Below, in pieces: positions 1-16,975 of a stretch of DNA of 64,000 nucleotides. The notes beneath the pieces are model-generated. The model did no database searches, was not told the DNA's origin, and saw only the letters and a program-made list of their open reading frames with translations. Numbering within the stretch: position 1 is the stretch's first letter; every line of letters starts with the position of its first letter. The DNA comes from Sphingobium bisphenolivorans (lineage in GTDB: Bacteria > Pseudomonadota > Alphaproteobacteria > Sphingomonadales > Sphingomonadaceae): the NCBI RefSeq assembly GCF_000412635.1, contig NZ_ASTG01000011.1, positions 1-64,000 of the forward strand. The letters run 5' to 3'. The position numbers were made by a program, and so were the translations under genes.

Positions 1-28
1 CGCATCCTGTCAGTCGCCGCGCAGCGGT

Positions 29-523
29 TCACTTCTTCGAGCCGCCTCCCCCGGAATTCCCGGATGATGCATTGGAACCTGCTGATCCCGACGAAGCATT
101 AGAGCCGGCCGAGCCCGACGAAGCGTTGGAGTTGGCGGAGCCCGATGATGCGTTTGATCCGGCCGAAGCCGAAGAGGCGTTTGACCCGCTTGAGCCCGAC
201 GATGCGTTGGAGCCTGTTCCTGCCGGAGGAGCGCTGCCGTCCCCCGCCGAACTGCCCTGCGTTCCGCCGCTGGCGTCCGTTCCGGGTGTGCTGCCGGGGG
301 TCGAGGAACTGCCCGACCCGCTTGCTCCGGCGGCACCGGGTGCACCATTGGCTGCAAAGAGCGCTGTTGTGTCGTCAAGCGCGCCGATGATGGACTCGCG
401 CAGCGTCCAGGCGCCCACCGCGATTGAACTTCCCAGCACTGCCAGCATCAATGCATATTCAGCAGACGACGCACCGGACCGGTCTGTCCATGCTGACGCG
501 ATGATTCTGCCGAATTTAGCCAT
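29..523 (-). CDS. Flp-type pilin with a Ser/Gly/Asn repeat tail
   Basis: The first 60 residues look like a Flp/Fap type IVb pilin: a short basic leader, then G17 followed by A-S-S-A-E22-Y23, matching the G/xxxxEY site cut by Flp prepilin peptidases, and a hydrophobic stretch (about 24-40). From about residue 66 the protein turns into a low-complexity Ser/Gly/Ala/Asn tail holding six copies of a nine-residue unit with core SNASSGSAG, ending in GSKK. Usual Flp pilins are 50-70 residues, so the tail of about 100 residues is an odd extension. ATG at 523 has a purine-rich GGGGGAA stretch just upstream. No other tad/flp genes are in the window. The pilin domain is fairly clear; the role of the tail is unknown. 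Confidence 0.7.
   Translation of the reverse strand: MAKFGRIIASAWTDRSGASSAEYALMLAVLGSSIAVGAWTLRESIIGALDDTTALFAANGAPGAAGASGSGSSSTPGSTPGTDASGGTQGSSAGDGSAPPAGTGSNASSGSSGSNASSASAGSNASSGSANSNASSGSAGSNASSGSAGSNASSGNSGGGGSKK
53..214 (-). repeat. Six tandem 27-bp units encoding the pilin tail
   Basis: Six in-frame units of 27 bp encode (G/N)SNASSGSA-type nonapeptides, with Asn at residues 106, 115, 124, 133, 142 and 151. The copies differ at many wobble positions, so the protein repeat seems older than, or better conserved than, the DNA repeat. The other strand reads as an acidic repeat frame, which is only a shadow. Confidence 0.75.
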
Positions 524-695
524 GCTTCCCCCGTTCCCCGCCGTTGGAATGATGCCGCGCGGGGGGGAGAATGTAAAACCCGTTAACGCTGTTGCGAGGA
601 GCAGCAGGCGGATTTGCCGATGACGCTCAAGCGAAGGACGATCAGCAGGGGCGCGCCGAGATCAGCGTTTCACGAGATTGCTTATTCGGGAAATT

Positions 696-769
696 TGGAT
701 GCCCGACAAGGATTCGAACCTTGATTGACGGAGTCAGAGTCCGCTCTCTTACCATTAGAGGATCGGGCA
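696..769 (-). tRNA. tRNA-Gln (anticodon CUG)
   Basis: The minus strand folds into a cloverleaf: acceptor TGCCCGA pairs with TCGGGCA, the anticodon stem GCGGA/TCCGT holds the loop CTCTGAC with CTG at the anticodon positions, and the T arm contains GGTTCGAATCC. CCA is encoded at 698-696, after a T at the discriminator position. A U1-A72 end pair fits glutamine tRNAs. Confidence 0.93.
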
Positions 770-884
770 TCAGCAGCCGGCAGTAGCCTGCCGGAGCCGC
801 GCAGATAGGCGGGCTTTGGGCGTTGGTCAAGAGGCTTGCGGCATGCTCGCTGCACAAATCACGAGTGTCCCCTGGAAAGCATAA

Positions 885-916
885 GCCCGCCGGATGCCTT
901 ATCGCATCCGGCGGGC
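885..916 (-). terminator. Hairpin terminator downstream of rpoC
   Basis: A perfect 13-bp inverted repeat (885-897 and 904-916) with a six-base loop lies about 75 bp past the rpoC stop. The T-run after it on the minus strand is weak. Its position makes it the likely end of the rpoBC transcript; it could also act on plus-strand reads. Confidence 0.7.
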
Positions 917-991
917 TCTTGCCATGACCAAGGTCATGATGGCTGGGAGCCACCTCCCGAGATAGGAAGCGACTCCGTCATTGCAAACGGA

Positions 992-5248
<4,257 letters not shown>

Positions 5249-5256
5249 TTTTCAGT

Positions 5257-5268
5257 CCCTCTAGAGGG
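5257..5268 (-). promoter_or_regulatory. Palindrome covering the rpoC ribosome binding site
   Basis: CCCTCTAGAGGG is a perfect 12-bp palindrome whose 3' half supplies the purine-rich GAGGG eight to nine bases upstream of the rpoC ATG. With no loop it could only pair between molecules or with flanking partners, so any translational role is speculative. Confidence 0.4.
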
Positions 5269-5296
5269 TAAATATTCGGGCTACCGGGCAGGAGAG

Positions 5297-5325
5297 GGAG
5301 CGCTGTCTTCGCAAGACAGCGCTCC
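5297..5325 (-). promoter_or_regulatory. Strong hairpin between rpoB and rpoC
   Basis: A 13-bp perfect stem with a three-base loop (arms 5297-5309 and 5313-5325) sits in the 86-bp rpoB-rpoC gap. No T-run follows it on the minus strand, so it looks more like an RNA-processing or stabilising structure than a terminator. It could instead be a dispersed intergenic palindrome. Confidence 0.6.
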
Positions 5326-5334
5326 GAGGTTCCC

Positions 5335-9501
<4,167 letters not shown>

Positions 9502-9603
9502 TGCGTATCCTGCCTGTTTAATTCGTCGCATTTTTTCGCATCGCAGCGAAAATTCAGCCTGGCCTGCCGATTTCGGGGGTGATTCGCCCCTCTGTCGCCA
9601 CGC

Positions 9604-9638
9604 AAAAAAGTGCGGGCCGGGACTGTCCGATCCGCACT
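9604..9638 (-). terminator. Terminator-like hairpin in the rpoB leader
   Basis: On the minus strand AGTGCGG (9638-9632) pairs with CCGCACT (9615-9609), the inner bases (CGGAC with GTCCCG) extend the stem with bulges, and a T6 run follows. It lies about 105 bases upstream of the rpoB start, so it would stop or attenuate transcripts entering rpoB. The rest of 9502-9887 shows no gene and no promoter I can call with confidence. Confidence 0.6.
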
Positions 9639-9887
9639 GTCAGCACCTTGTGACCCACCGTTTCCGCCCAATCCCGCCGGTTTCGCGCGCTATTCGAACC
9701 CGGTCCCCGGGCGATCCGGGGGACGGTTCGCCACGCAAGCAATGCAACGTGACAAACCGAATTTCGAAAACGCCATATAGGCTTCTGCTGCAGGCTTGTG
9801 AAGGGGTTGCAGTGCTTGCACTTGTGGAATCTGCTTTGCTTGTAGCGGCTTCATGGTGCTGTAGAGAGCCAGGATGATTCGCTTTCC

Positions 9888-12215
9888 TTGCCTTTCTCGC
9901 CAGCGGGCGGTCGCGTGACGCCTTTGGGCTGGGCGGCTCGGCTGGGCGGCTTGTCCCTTGCAGCCACTGCGCCCGCCTTTGTCCATGCGGAAGGCCGGAC
10001 GGATGAGGCGGCAGTGATCGTGACCGCCCGGCGCGTGGCGGAGCAGGCTGACATAGTGCCGATCAGCCTCGCCCGGCTCGACCGCGCGGAACTGGAACGC
10101 AGAAGCGCTGACACGCTGGCAGACGTGGCGCGGCTCGTGCCCAATTTCGCCGCTCCGATCGTCGGGTCCTTCGGCGCGCAGCAGCCGGTCATAAGGGGCG
10201 TCTTTTCCAACATCGGCGCATCCACCATCGGCCTCTATGTCGATGAAGTCCCGGTGCAGATCCGTTCGCTCGAAGTGGCAGGCAATCCCGATCTGCGCAG
10301 CTTCGACATCGACCGGGTGGAGGTGTTGCGCGGCCCGCAGGGAACGCTGTTCGGCGCGAATTCCATGGGTGGCACCATCCGCTATCTGACGCGACAGCCT
10401 CAGTTGAAAGGTCATGAGGCGCGGGTCAGTGGAGAGGTGGCGAACGTGGCGGGCGGGGGTTTCAGTCATGAAGTCCAGGCCGCTCTGGGCGCGGCTATCA
10501 AGCCAGGAATCCTGGGCGCTCGCGTGAGCGGCTATTATCGGCGTGACGCGGGGGTGATCGACCGGGCCGATCCTGTTTCGGGCAAGCAGGTCACCGACAA
10601 TATCGATGCCGTCTCCGCCTTCGGGCTGCGGGCGGCCGCAAAGGCGGCGCTGGGCGAGCGATTGGAACTGACACCCGCGCTCTTCTATCAGGAGAGCAGG
10701 CGCGCGGACCTGCCCTTCTACGAGAGCGATCTTGGCCCCTTCCGGCAGTCCGCCAGCCTCAGACAACCAGGGCGCGACCGCTTCCTGCTTCCCAGCCTTA
10801 CCGCGCGGTTCAATCTGGGCGGGGCGACCCTCACCAGCGTCACGGCCTTGCTCGACCGGCGCAATCGCCAGATCGTCGATTATTCCGGTTTCTTCGGCGA
10901 GATCGTGTTGGGCGGAGCGGTACCCGGCATTCGGACGCCGGGCGGCAGCTATAGCCGCACCACCGTTCGCCAGCGCAGCTTCACCCAGGAGGTGCGCATT
11001 GCCTCGCACGAAGACGCGCGCCTGCGATGGCTGATCGGCGGTCTGTTCCGGCACGCCCGGACCGAGATGGAGCAGCGGGTGGTGGAACCCGGCATAGAAC
11101 AGCTCGCCCAATCGCAGCTTGGCCTTGCGATCGAGGATATCTTCGGCCTGCCCCTATTGCCGGGCGGGCAGAGCTATCATAGCCGCCAGCACATAAAAGA
11201 GCAGGATGTCGACGCCTTCGGGCAGCTGGCGTGGAGCTTCTCGTCCCGGTGGGAGACGACGGCCGGGTTGCGCGTCTCCCGATCCGCCCTGTCTTTCCGG
11301 CTGATGTCGGAAGGACCCTTCGCCGGGGGGAGCAATGCGATCGGCCCGCGCCACCAGCGCGCCACTCCGGTGACACCCTATGCCAGCCTCTCTTTTCGGC
11401 CGGCGGCGCACAGCTTGCTATATGTCAGCGGGGGCAAGGGATTTCGCGGCGGGGGGACCAATGGCGCCGTTGCCTCGGCCAGTTGTGCCTCCGACCTTGC
11501 GGCATTCGGCCGTGTCGATGCGCCGTCTAGCTACCGGCCGGATTCGCTCTGGAGCTATGAGGCCGGGGTGAAGTCAGGCTCGCCGGACGGGAAGGTTGAT
11601 CTCTCGCTGGCGGCGTTCCGGATCGACTGGCGCAATATCCAGCAGTCGGTGACGCTGCCCAATTGCGGCTTCTCCTATATCGACAATCTGGGCGCCGCAC
11701 GAAATCAGGGGGCGGAGTTCGCATTGCGCGCGCGGCCTTTTGGCGCTTTGACGATTGATCTGGCGGTCGGCTATGTCGATGCGCGGTTTCGCCGGGATGT
11801 CGGGCCGCTCGCCGCCGACGGCTCAGGCGGTATCGTCGCAGCCGGCGACCGCATCACCTATGTCCCGCGCTGGTCGGGCACATTGGCGGCGGAATATGGA
11901 TTTTCATTCCGGGCGGGGCTGAACGGTTTCCTGCGGGGCGAGTGGCAGCATGCCGGCGGCTTCCGCCGTGCCCCCTCGGTTCGATCCGTCGCTTATGATG
12001 CGCGCGTCTACAAGGGGGAGGCGAGCGACCTGCTGCTGCTGCGCGCGGGCGTGGGACGCGATGGCTGGGAATTGTCCGCCTTCGCCGACAATCTGCTGGA
12101 CAGCCGGGCCGTCCTGTTCCGCAATGCCGAGCTGGTGCCGGTCACCGGATCACCGCTTCGCGAGATGGCGCAGCGGCCAAGGACGATCGGCCTGTCAGCC
12201 TCGCTCAGCTATTAG
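9888..12215 (+). CDS. TonB-dependent outer-membrane receptor
   Basis: A 775-residue outer-membrane receptor: Ala-rich signal peptide ending near VHA (about residue 34), plug domain (LADVARLVPNFAAP, then FDIDRVEVLRGPQGTLFGANSMGGTIRYLTRQP, about residues 75-170), and a C-terminal beta-barrel ending in an aromatic strand (LSASLSY). This fits the large sphingomonad family taking up unknown organic compounds or metal chelates. The start is uncertain: the longest frame opens with TTG at 9888, while GTG at 9915 gives a compact signal peptide. An ATG at 9874 is out of frame. Its 3' end overlaps the convergent MFS gene by 11 bp. Substrate unknown; the MFS and LuxR neighbours suggest a small transport locus. 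Confidence 0.88.
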   Translation: MPFSPAGGRVTPLGWAARLGGLSLAATAPAFVHAEGRTDEAAVIVTARRVAEQADIVPISLARLDRAELERRSADTLADVARLVPNFAAPIVGSFGAQQPVIRGVFSNIGASTIGLYVDEVPVQIRSLEVAGNPDLRSFDIDRVEVLRGPQGTLFGANSMGGTIRYLTRQPQLKGHEARVSGEVANVAGGGFSHEVQAALGAAIKPGILGARVSGYYRRDAGVIDRADPVSGKQVTDNIDAVSAFGLRAAAKAALGERLELTPALFYQESRRADLPFYESDLGPFRQSASLRQPGRDRFLLPSLTARFNLGGATLTSVTALLDRRNRQIVDYSGFFGEIVLGGAVPGIRTPGGSYSRTTVRQRSFTQEVRIASHEDARLRWLIGGLFRHARTEMEQRVVEPGIEQLAQSQLGLAIEDIFGLPLLPGGQSYHSRQHIKEQDVDAFGQLAWSFSSRWETTAGLRVSRSALSFRLMSEGPFAGGSNAIGPRHQRATPVTPYASLSFRPAAHSLLYVSGGKGFRGGGTNGAVASASCASDLAAFGRVDAPSSYRPDSLWSYEAGVKSGSPDGKVDLSLAAFRIDWRNIQQSVTLPNCGFSYIDNLGAARNQGAEFALRARPFGALTIDLAVGYVDARFRRDVGPLAADGSGGIVAAGDRITYVPRWSGTLAAEYGFSFRAGLNGFLRGEWQHAGGFRRAPSVRSVAYDARVYKGEASDLLLLRAGVGRDGWELSAFADNLLDSRAVLFRNAELVPVTGSPLREMAQRPRTIGLSASLSY

Positions 12216-13413
12216 GGCGACCGCGAGGCCTGGCGAGCGCGATGATCGGGGACGCGGCCAGGGCCAGCGCGGCATAGACCAGAACCGGCAGCTCGTAACC
12301 GCCATGCACGGCCCGCATCTGGTCGGTACAGAGCGGAGCCAGCGATCCGATCAGGCTGCTGACCATCGTATTGAGGCCCAGCAGGCGGGAGAACGCGTTC
12401 GGCTCCACCACCTCTGCGAGCAGCATCGATCCGGACTGCCCAGGCAGTGCGCTGGCAACGCCCCAGAGCAGGACGAACAGCGCTACCCCCGGCCAGCCGA
12501 TCCAGCGCAGGCTGAGAAGGGCGAGCGTTCCCACCGCCAGCAGCAGCGCTGCGCCGATCAATACCGACCGCGCGCCGATGCGATCTGCGACAAGTCCTCC
12601 GAGCAGGAGCGCGGGCAGGCCCAGCAAATTGGCGATGCTGTATGCTGCTACCGCCCCGGATTGCGAAAGGCCCTGAACCATCAGGCCATCGACCGCCGCC
12701 AGCAATATGCCGTTGATGGAAAGCTGGAGCATGATGGTCGCGATGAGGATGCGACGGAAATTGCTATCGCCGAGGGCGCCATATGGGGCGGCTCTCACCG
12801 CCGACGGTTGAGCCGGTCCCAAGCGGCCGCCCGGCACCAGGAGCACCAGCGGCAGGCAGGCGAGCGCTGCCCCGCCGCAGGATGCGATAGCCGTGCGCCA
12901 GGACCATAGCTTTATCGCCATGCTCGTGAACGGCGGGATCAGGGCGCCCGCGACCACGGTGGCGCCGAGGAAAAGTGCCAGCGCGAGCCCGCGCCGGCTC
13001 TCATGCAGGCGGGTGATGATCGCGATGCCGGGAACGATGGTGGAGGCGCCAACCCCGGCACCGATCACCGCCATCGCGGCTGTCAACCCGGCCCGCTCCT
13101 GAGCAGCCGCGGCGGCGAAGCAGCCGCCAGCGGTCAGTATGATCCCGACGCTGAGCACGGGCCTCGCGCCCGTCCGGTCGATTGCCCAGCCGACCGGCAG
13201 ATTAGCTATGCTCATCGCCAGCAGGAAAGCGCTGGCCGCGCCGCCCGCCTGCCCGCCGAACTCGGGGGCCATGGCGGGGAGGAAGACGCTGAGCGACATG
13301 AGCGTCCCGCCCTGTATCAGCAGTGCGAGCACCGAGAGGGCTGGGACTGGATACCAGGACACACCGCCCCGAAGGCCTGTCTGGTTAGGCGCAGGAGGAA
13401 AAGGTGATCGCAC
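12205..13413 (-). CDS. MFS transporter
   Basis: A 402-residue hydrophobic protein with about 12 predicted membrane segments. The loop after the second helix reads GWAIDRTGARPVL, a form of the MFS signature between TM2 and TM3, and the mirrored GLVADRIGARSVL occurs in the second half. The family moves small solutes by proton-coupled symport or antiport; no feature fixes substrate or direction. It is divergent from the LuxR-type regulator and convergent with the TonB-dependent receptor, so one pathway of outer- then inner-membrane transport is plausible but unproven. Confidence 0.85.
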   Translation of the reverse strand: MRSPFPPAPNQTGLRGGVSWYPVPALSVLALLIQGGTLMSLSVFLPAMAPEFGGQAGGAASAFLLAMSIANLPVGWAIDRTGARPVLSVGIILTAGGCFAAAAAQERAGLTAAMAVIGAGVGASTIVPGIAIITRLHESRRGLALALFLGATVVAGALIPPFTSMAIKLWSWRTAIASCGGAALACLPLVLLVPGGRLGPAQPSAVRAAPYGALGDSNFRRILIATIMLQLSINGILLAAVDGLMVQGLSQSGAVAAYSIANLLGLPALLLGGLVADRIGARSVLIGAALLLAVGTLALLSLRWIGWPGVALFVLLWGVASALPGQSGSMLLAEVVEPNAFSRLLGLNTMVSSLIGSLAPLCTDQMRAVHGGYELPVLVYAALALAASPIIALARPRGRPNS

Positions 13414-13521
13414 CAGTCCAGCTTTAAGCGATTCTACAATATGTTAAAGTCTGCGCCATGTCTGCTTTGTGCAATGCGGCGGGACGAAAGTCATTGTAAT
13501 TGACTCCGCTTTCCGGGGCTG

Positions 13522-14652
13522 ATGAACTGGACCGGGGTAATTTGGGGCAGGCGTGTGATACGCACGGAAGAGATTTATGATGCGGCGGCAGATGACGCCG
13601 CTTTCGACCAACTGGCGGCGACGCTCGCCGAGGCTGTTGGTGCGCGCTCGGCTGTCATCCACTGGGGTCATGGCGCCGATCATGCCGCCGAGATTTCCTA
13701 CTCGGGCTATTTTTCGGACGCGCAGATGGCGCTTTACGACGAAGAGTTCCAGTCGGACGACATCTGGGGAACGGCTCTGGTCCAGCGCGACCAGGCCAAT
13801 CGCGTGTGGAACTGCGAGGCCATCGTTCCTGACGCGGTCTATGAAGGCAGCCGCATCTATAATGAGTGGATCAGGCCGATGGGCGATGACACGTTCCACT
13901 GCTTGGGCGGCATCGTGCAGCGGGGTGCCGTGCTGGGCCATATCGGGCTCCACCGCGGACGGACGCAGAAGCAGTTCGACGCGCAGGAATTGCACGCGGT
14001 TCAGCAGAGCATCGATCATATCGGCCGCATGTTCGAGATTCGGAGCAAGCTTGATCGCGCGGCGCATTACGGCCGCTCGCTCCATGCCACCATCGACATG
14101 GTCGGCCATGCGGTCTTCACCCTGAACGCTCAGGGCGTGCTGATCGACTGCAATCGGGCGGCGGACCGGATCTTGAGCCGGGGCGATGCGCTGACGCTGC
14201 GACAGCGGCGGATCAAGGCCCGCGAAGCCCGTGACGAGGACGCGTTGCAGGCCGCGCTTCGTGCCGCCGCCGCGCGGCAGGATAGCCAGGCGAGCGCCAT
14301 TTTCGTGCATCGGGAGCAAGGGCTCCCCTACATGTTGTCGATCGCCGCGGTGCGAATCGGTAGCGAGCGGCAGGTCGTCGTCATTGCCACCGACCCGGCA
14401 GACCGCGACATGAGCCTCACCAGCCGCATTCGGGCGCTATATGGGCTGACACGCGCGGAGGCTGAGGTGGTCGAGGCGCTTTGCGCGGGCCAGGGCCTGG
14501 AAGAATTGTCGCAGGAACGCGGCGTCGCGATCAACACGGTGCGGACGCAGCTCAAGAATATCTACGTCAAGCTGGATTGCAGCCGCCAGTCCGAGCTGGT
14601 GGCCCGTATCAGCCAACTGCCCCGCCTGTCATCCTTCGACGGACAGGATTGA
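13522..14652 (+). CDS. LuxR-family regulator with N-terminal sensor region
   Basis: A 376-residue protein. The C-terminal 60 residues form a LuxR/GerE helix-turn-helix (YGLTRAEAEVVEAL, then GVAINTVRTQLKNIYVKL). The middle (about 185-290) looks PAS-like and the N-terminal half may be a ligand-sensing domain of GAF type; I see no phosphoacceptor receiver motif. It is therefore probably a one-component regulator of the divergent MFS gene and perhaps the TonB-dependent receptor. ATG at 13522 is used; GTG at 13555 is an alternative. The 108-bp divergent gap with the MFS gene is relatively AT-rich and likely holds both promoters. Confidence 0.82.
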   Translation: MNWTGVIWGRRVIRTEEIYDAAADDAAFDQLAATLAEAVGARSAVIHWGHGADHAAEISYSGYFSDAQMALYDEEFQSDDIWGTALVQRDQANRVWNCEAIVPDAVYEGSRIYNEWIRPMGDDTFHCLGGIVQRGAVLGHIGLHRGRTQKQFDAQELHAVQQSIDHIGRMFEIRSKLDRAAHYGRSLHATIDMVGHAVFTLNAQGVLIDCNRAADRILSRGDALTLRQRRIKAREARDEDALQAALRAAAARQDSQASAIFVHREQGLPYMLSIAAVRIGSERQVVVIATDPADRDMSLTSRIRALYGLTRAEAEVVEALCAGQGLEELSQERGVAINTVRTQLKNIYVKLDCSRQSELVARISQLPRLSSFDGQD

Positions 14653-14671
14653 GCCGCAGCTCTCGAAGCCC

Positions 14672-16027
14672 TCATGGCTTGGCGGGTGGGACGACGACTA
14701 CCGGAGCTACTGGGACGGGCGGTACCACCTTGATCGTCTCAAACCGCTCCTTCCGCCTGACCCCCGTCAGCGCGGGTGGCGCGGCCGGCGGAGCTTCGGT
14801 CGCCCCTGCCGCCGGTATCCGCTGTCGCATGCATTCATCCTTGTTCGCCCGCTGGGTCTTGCCGCAATTCCATAGCGACCGCTGCAATCCCGTTGCGCTA
14901 TTGTGGATATAGGCGAAGGCCATCGCCTCCATATTCTCATCGGTCAGCGGCAGTCCGCGCGGCGCGGAGCCCGACTGCCACGCCATGATGCGGCATTCGA
15001 GGCGGCCGGCGCAGAATGTCTGCGACAGCGCAGGCCAGCTGTCGGGGGAGGTCGATCTGTCCAGCTCGACAAGGAAGCTTTTCGCCCCCGGCGCAATCGC
15101 GACCAGCCGGACGCCCGCCATCACCTTGCCGAGCGATTCCGCGCCGATCATCTGCTGCGGCCTTGCCGTAAGGTCAGCGAGCTTGTCCCCGCCCAGCACC
15201 AGAGGCGATGAGCCCGGCAGCGCGCCGGCCCCGTCCTGATGCGCGGCCGAGAGGCGGGCGATGCGCGTGATCAGCGGCTCGCCCGGATCGGTGACACGAC
15301 GAAAGGCGGGGGGCGTTCCCCACCAGCCGCGCCAGCGAAAGAAGAGGTGCGTGCCCACTGCGGTGATCTTGTCCAGGCTGCCGCTCCAATAGGGGACCAC
15401 CCAGTCGGTATGATAATGGGTGGCGTAGCCGACCGGCTTGAACACCTTGCCGGCAAGCGCGGAACGGGCGATCTCCCGCGCTCTTTCCCACGCAACCTGT
15501 GTCGGAGTGCGGCCAAGGGCGCCATCGCAGGTGAAGGTGAACTGGCACCCGGTCGCACGCTCCTGTCCCTGGAAGACGACGCCGCAGACTGTCTTGGGGA
15601 AAGCCGGATGACGCACCCGGTTGAGCACCACCTGCGCAACCGCGCGTTCCCCGATGGCATCGTCGCCCGCTTCATACAGCTGCGCTGCGGCGAGGCAGTC
15701 GATGGCGCGGGCCAGATCCGTCTCCGACCCGGCGAAGATGAACGGGCGCGCCGCCGGGTTGGGCAGGCGCGAGAAGGGAATGGCGGCGTTGAACGCCCGC
15801 GCCTGTTCGCGTTCGAGTGCGAAGACTTCTACCGGATCGACGGGTGGGGGCGGAGTAGGCGGGCGCTTCAGACGGGCCGCTGCCACCGCCGCGAAGCGCG
15901 CCTCGCGCATCTCGACAGGGGCGCGCGTGTCGATCGCGGCGATCAGGGCAGGCAGGCCGATGAACAACGCAAGCCAGAGCAGCCACATCGCAGGATGTGG
16001 CTGTTCGGTCGATAAACCTTCGGTCAT
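14672..16027 (-). CDS. SleB-type cell wall hydrolase, membrane-anchored
   Basis: A 451-residue protein with one N-terminal membrane segment (about 14-31), a Pro-rich linker (PPTPPPP) and a cell-wall hydrolase (SleB/CwlJ-like, Hydrolase_2) domain at about 105-235. Matching features are EAGDDAIGERAVAQVVLNRVRHP, the Cys pair around CQFTFTCDG and ATHYHTDWVVPYW. Such enzymes act on peptidoglycan in the periplasm. The region after about residue 250 is less conserved and unassigned. It is convergent with the LuxR regulator, and ends 18 bp upstream of the cysK stop reading on the same strand. The fold call is good; the bond cleaved is not shown by sequence. Confidence 0.82.
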   Translation of the reverse strand: MTEGLSTEQPHPAMWLLWLALFIGLPALIAAIDTRAPVEMREARFAAVAAARLKRPPTPPPPVDPVEVFALEREQARAFNAAIPFSRLPNPAARPFIFAGSETDLARAIDCLAAAQLYEAGDDAIGERAVAQVVLNRVRHPAFPKTVCGVVFQGQERATGCQFTFTCDGALGRTPTQVAWERAREIARSALAGKVFKPVGYATHYHTDWVVPYWSGSLDKITAVGTHLFFRWRGWWGTPPAFRRVTDPGEPLITRIARLSAAHQDGAGALPGSSPLVLGGDKLADLTARPQQMIGAESLGKVMAGVRLVAIAPGAKSFLVELDRSTSPDSWPALSQTFCAGRLECRIMAWQSGSAPRGLPLTDENMEAMAFAYIHNSATGLQRSLWNCGKTQRANKDECMRQRIPAAGATEAPPAAPPALTGVRRKERFETIKVVPPVPVAPVVVVPPAKP

Positions 16028-16045
16028 GCCCGATCCGGACCTGCC

Positions 16046-16975
16046 TTATTCCGGCAGGAAGTCGGGAACCGACAAATAGCGTTCGCCGGTGTCATAGTTG
16101 AAGCCCAGAACGCGGGTGCCGGCCGGCAGTTCCTTCAGCTTCTGCGAAATCGCGGCGAGCGTGGCGCCGGACGAGATACCCACCAGCAGGCCTTCCTCGC
16201 TCGCGGCGCGGCGCGCGAACTCTTTCGCGTGGGCTGCCTCGACCTGGATGACGCCGTCGAGCAACTGCGTGTGGAGGTTGGCGGGAATGAAGCCCGCTCC
16301 AATGCCCTGGATCGGATGCGGACCGGGCTGGCCGCCGCTAATGACATGGGAAAGGGTCGGTTCGACCGCAAAGACTTTGAGGTTCGGCCAGAGCTTCTTG
16401 AGCACTTCGGCGACGCCGGTGATGTGGCCGCCGGTACCGACGCCGGTGATCAGCACGTCGATCGGGCTGTGCGCGAAATCGGTCGCGATTTCCTGCGCCG
16501 TGGTGCGCACATGGACGTCAATATTGGCCGGATTCTCGAACTGCTGCGGCATCCAGCTGCCCGGCGTCTGGTCGATCAATTCCAGCGCGCGCTCGATGGC
16601 GCCTTTCATGCCCTTCTCGCGCGGGGTCAGGTCGAAGGTCGCGCCATAGGCCAGCATCAGGCGACGGCGCTCAAGGCTCATGCTTTCGGGCATCACGAGG
16701 ATGAGCTTGTAGCCCTTGACGGCCGCGACCATGGCAAGGCCGACGCCGGTATTGCCCGATGTCGGCTCGATGATGGTGCCGCCCGGCTTCAGCGCGCCTG
16801 ATTCTTCCGCCGCCTCGATCATGGCGAGGGCGATGCGGTCCTTGATCGATCCGGCGGGGTTCGACCGCTCCGACTTGATCCACACCTCCGTCCCTTCCGC
16901 CACATCGCCGAACAGCCGGTTAATGCGGATGTGCGGCGTATTGCCGATGGTTTCCAATATGGTGGATGCCTTCAT
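16046..16975 (-). CDS. cysK: Cysteine synthase A (O-acetylserine sulfhydrylase)
   Basis: A 309-residue PLP enzyme that makes cysteine from O-acetylserine and sulfide. The PLP lysine motif ([13 protein letters not shown]), the substrate loop [11 protein letters not shown] and the phosphate-binding [11 protein letters not shown] are all present. The frame remains open far upstream, but that stretch is a shadow of the MFS gene. ATG at 16975 overlaps the upstream MFS stop by one base (TAATG), so translation is probably coupled. The pairing with an exporter may mean efflux linked to sulfur metabolism, but this is only inferred. Confidence 0.95.
   Translation of the reverse strand: MKASTILETIGNTPHIRINRLFGDVAEGTEVWIKSERSNPAGSIKDRIALAMIEAAEESGALKPGGTIIEPTSGNTGVGLAMVAAVKGYKLILVMPESMSLERRRLMLAYGATFDLTPREKGMKGAIERALELIDQTPGSWMPQQFENPANIDVHVRTTAQEIATDFAHSPIDVLITGVGTGGHITGVAEVLKKLWPNLKVFAVEPTLSHVISGGQPGPHPIQGIGAGFIPANLHTQLLDGVIQVEAAHAKEFARRAASEEGLLVGISSGATLAAISQKLKELPAGTRVLGFNYDTGERYLSVPDFLPE

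Noticed and set aside
53..214. Possible CRISPR array (27-bp spaced repeats)
   Set aside because: The units are contiguous and in frame, with no unique spacers and no cas genes.
72..623. Plus-strand frame with acidic PDEALEPAEP-like repeats
   Set aside because: It is the antisense shadow of the pilin repeat tail; the minus frame has the Flp motif and a sound start.
9888..12215. Iron regulation of the first TonB-dependent receptor
   Set aside because: No box of the type found at 30189, 32916 and 37576 is visible upstream.
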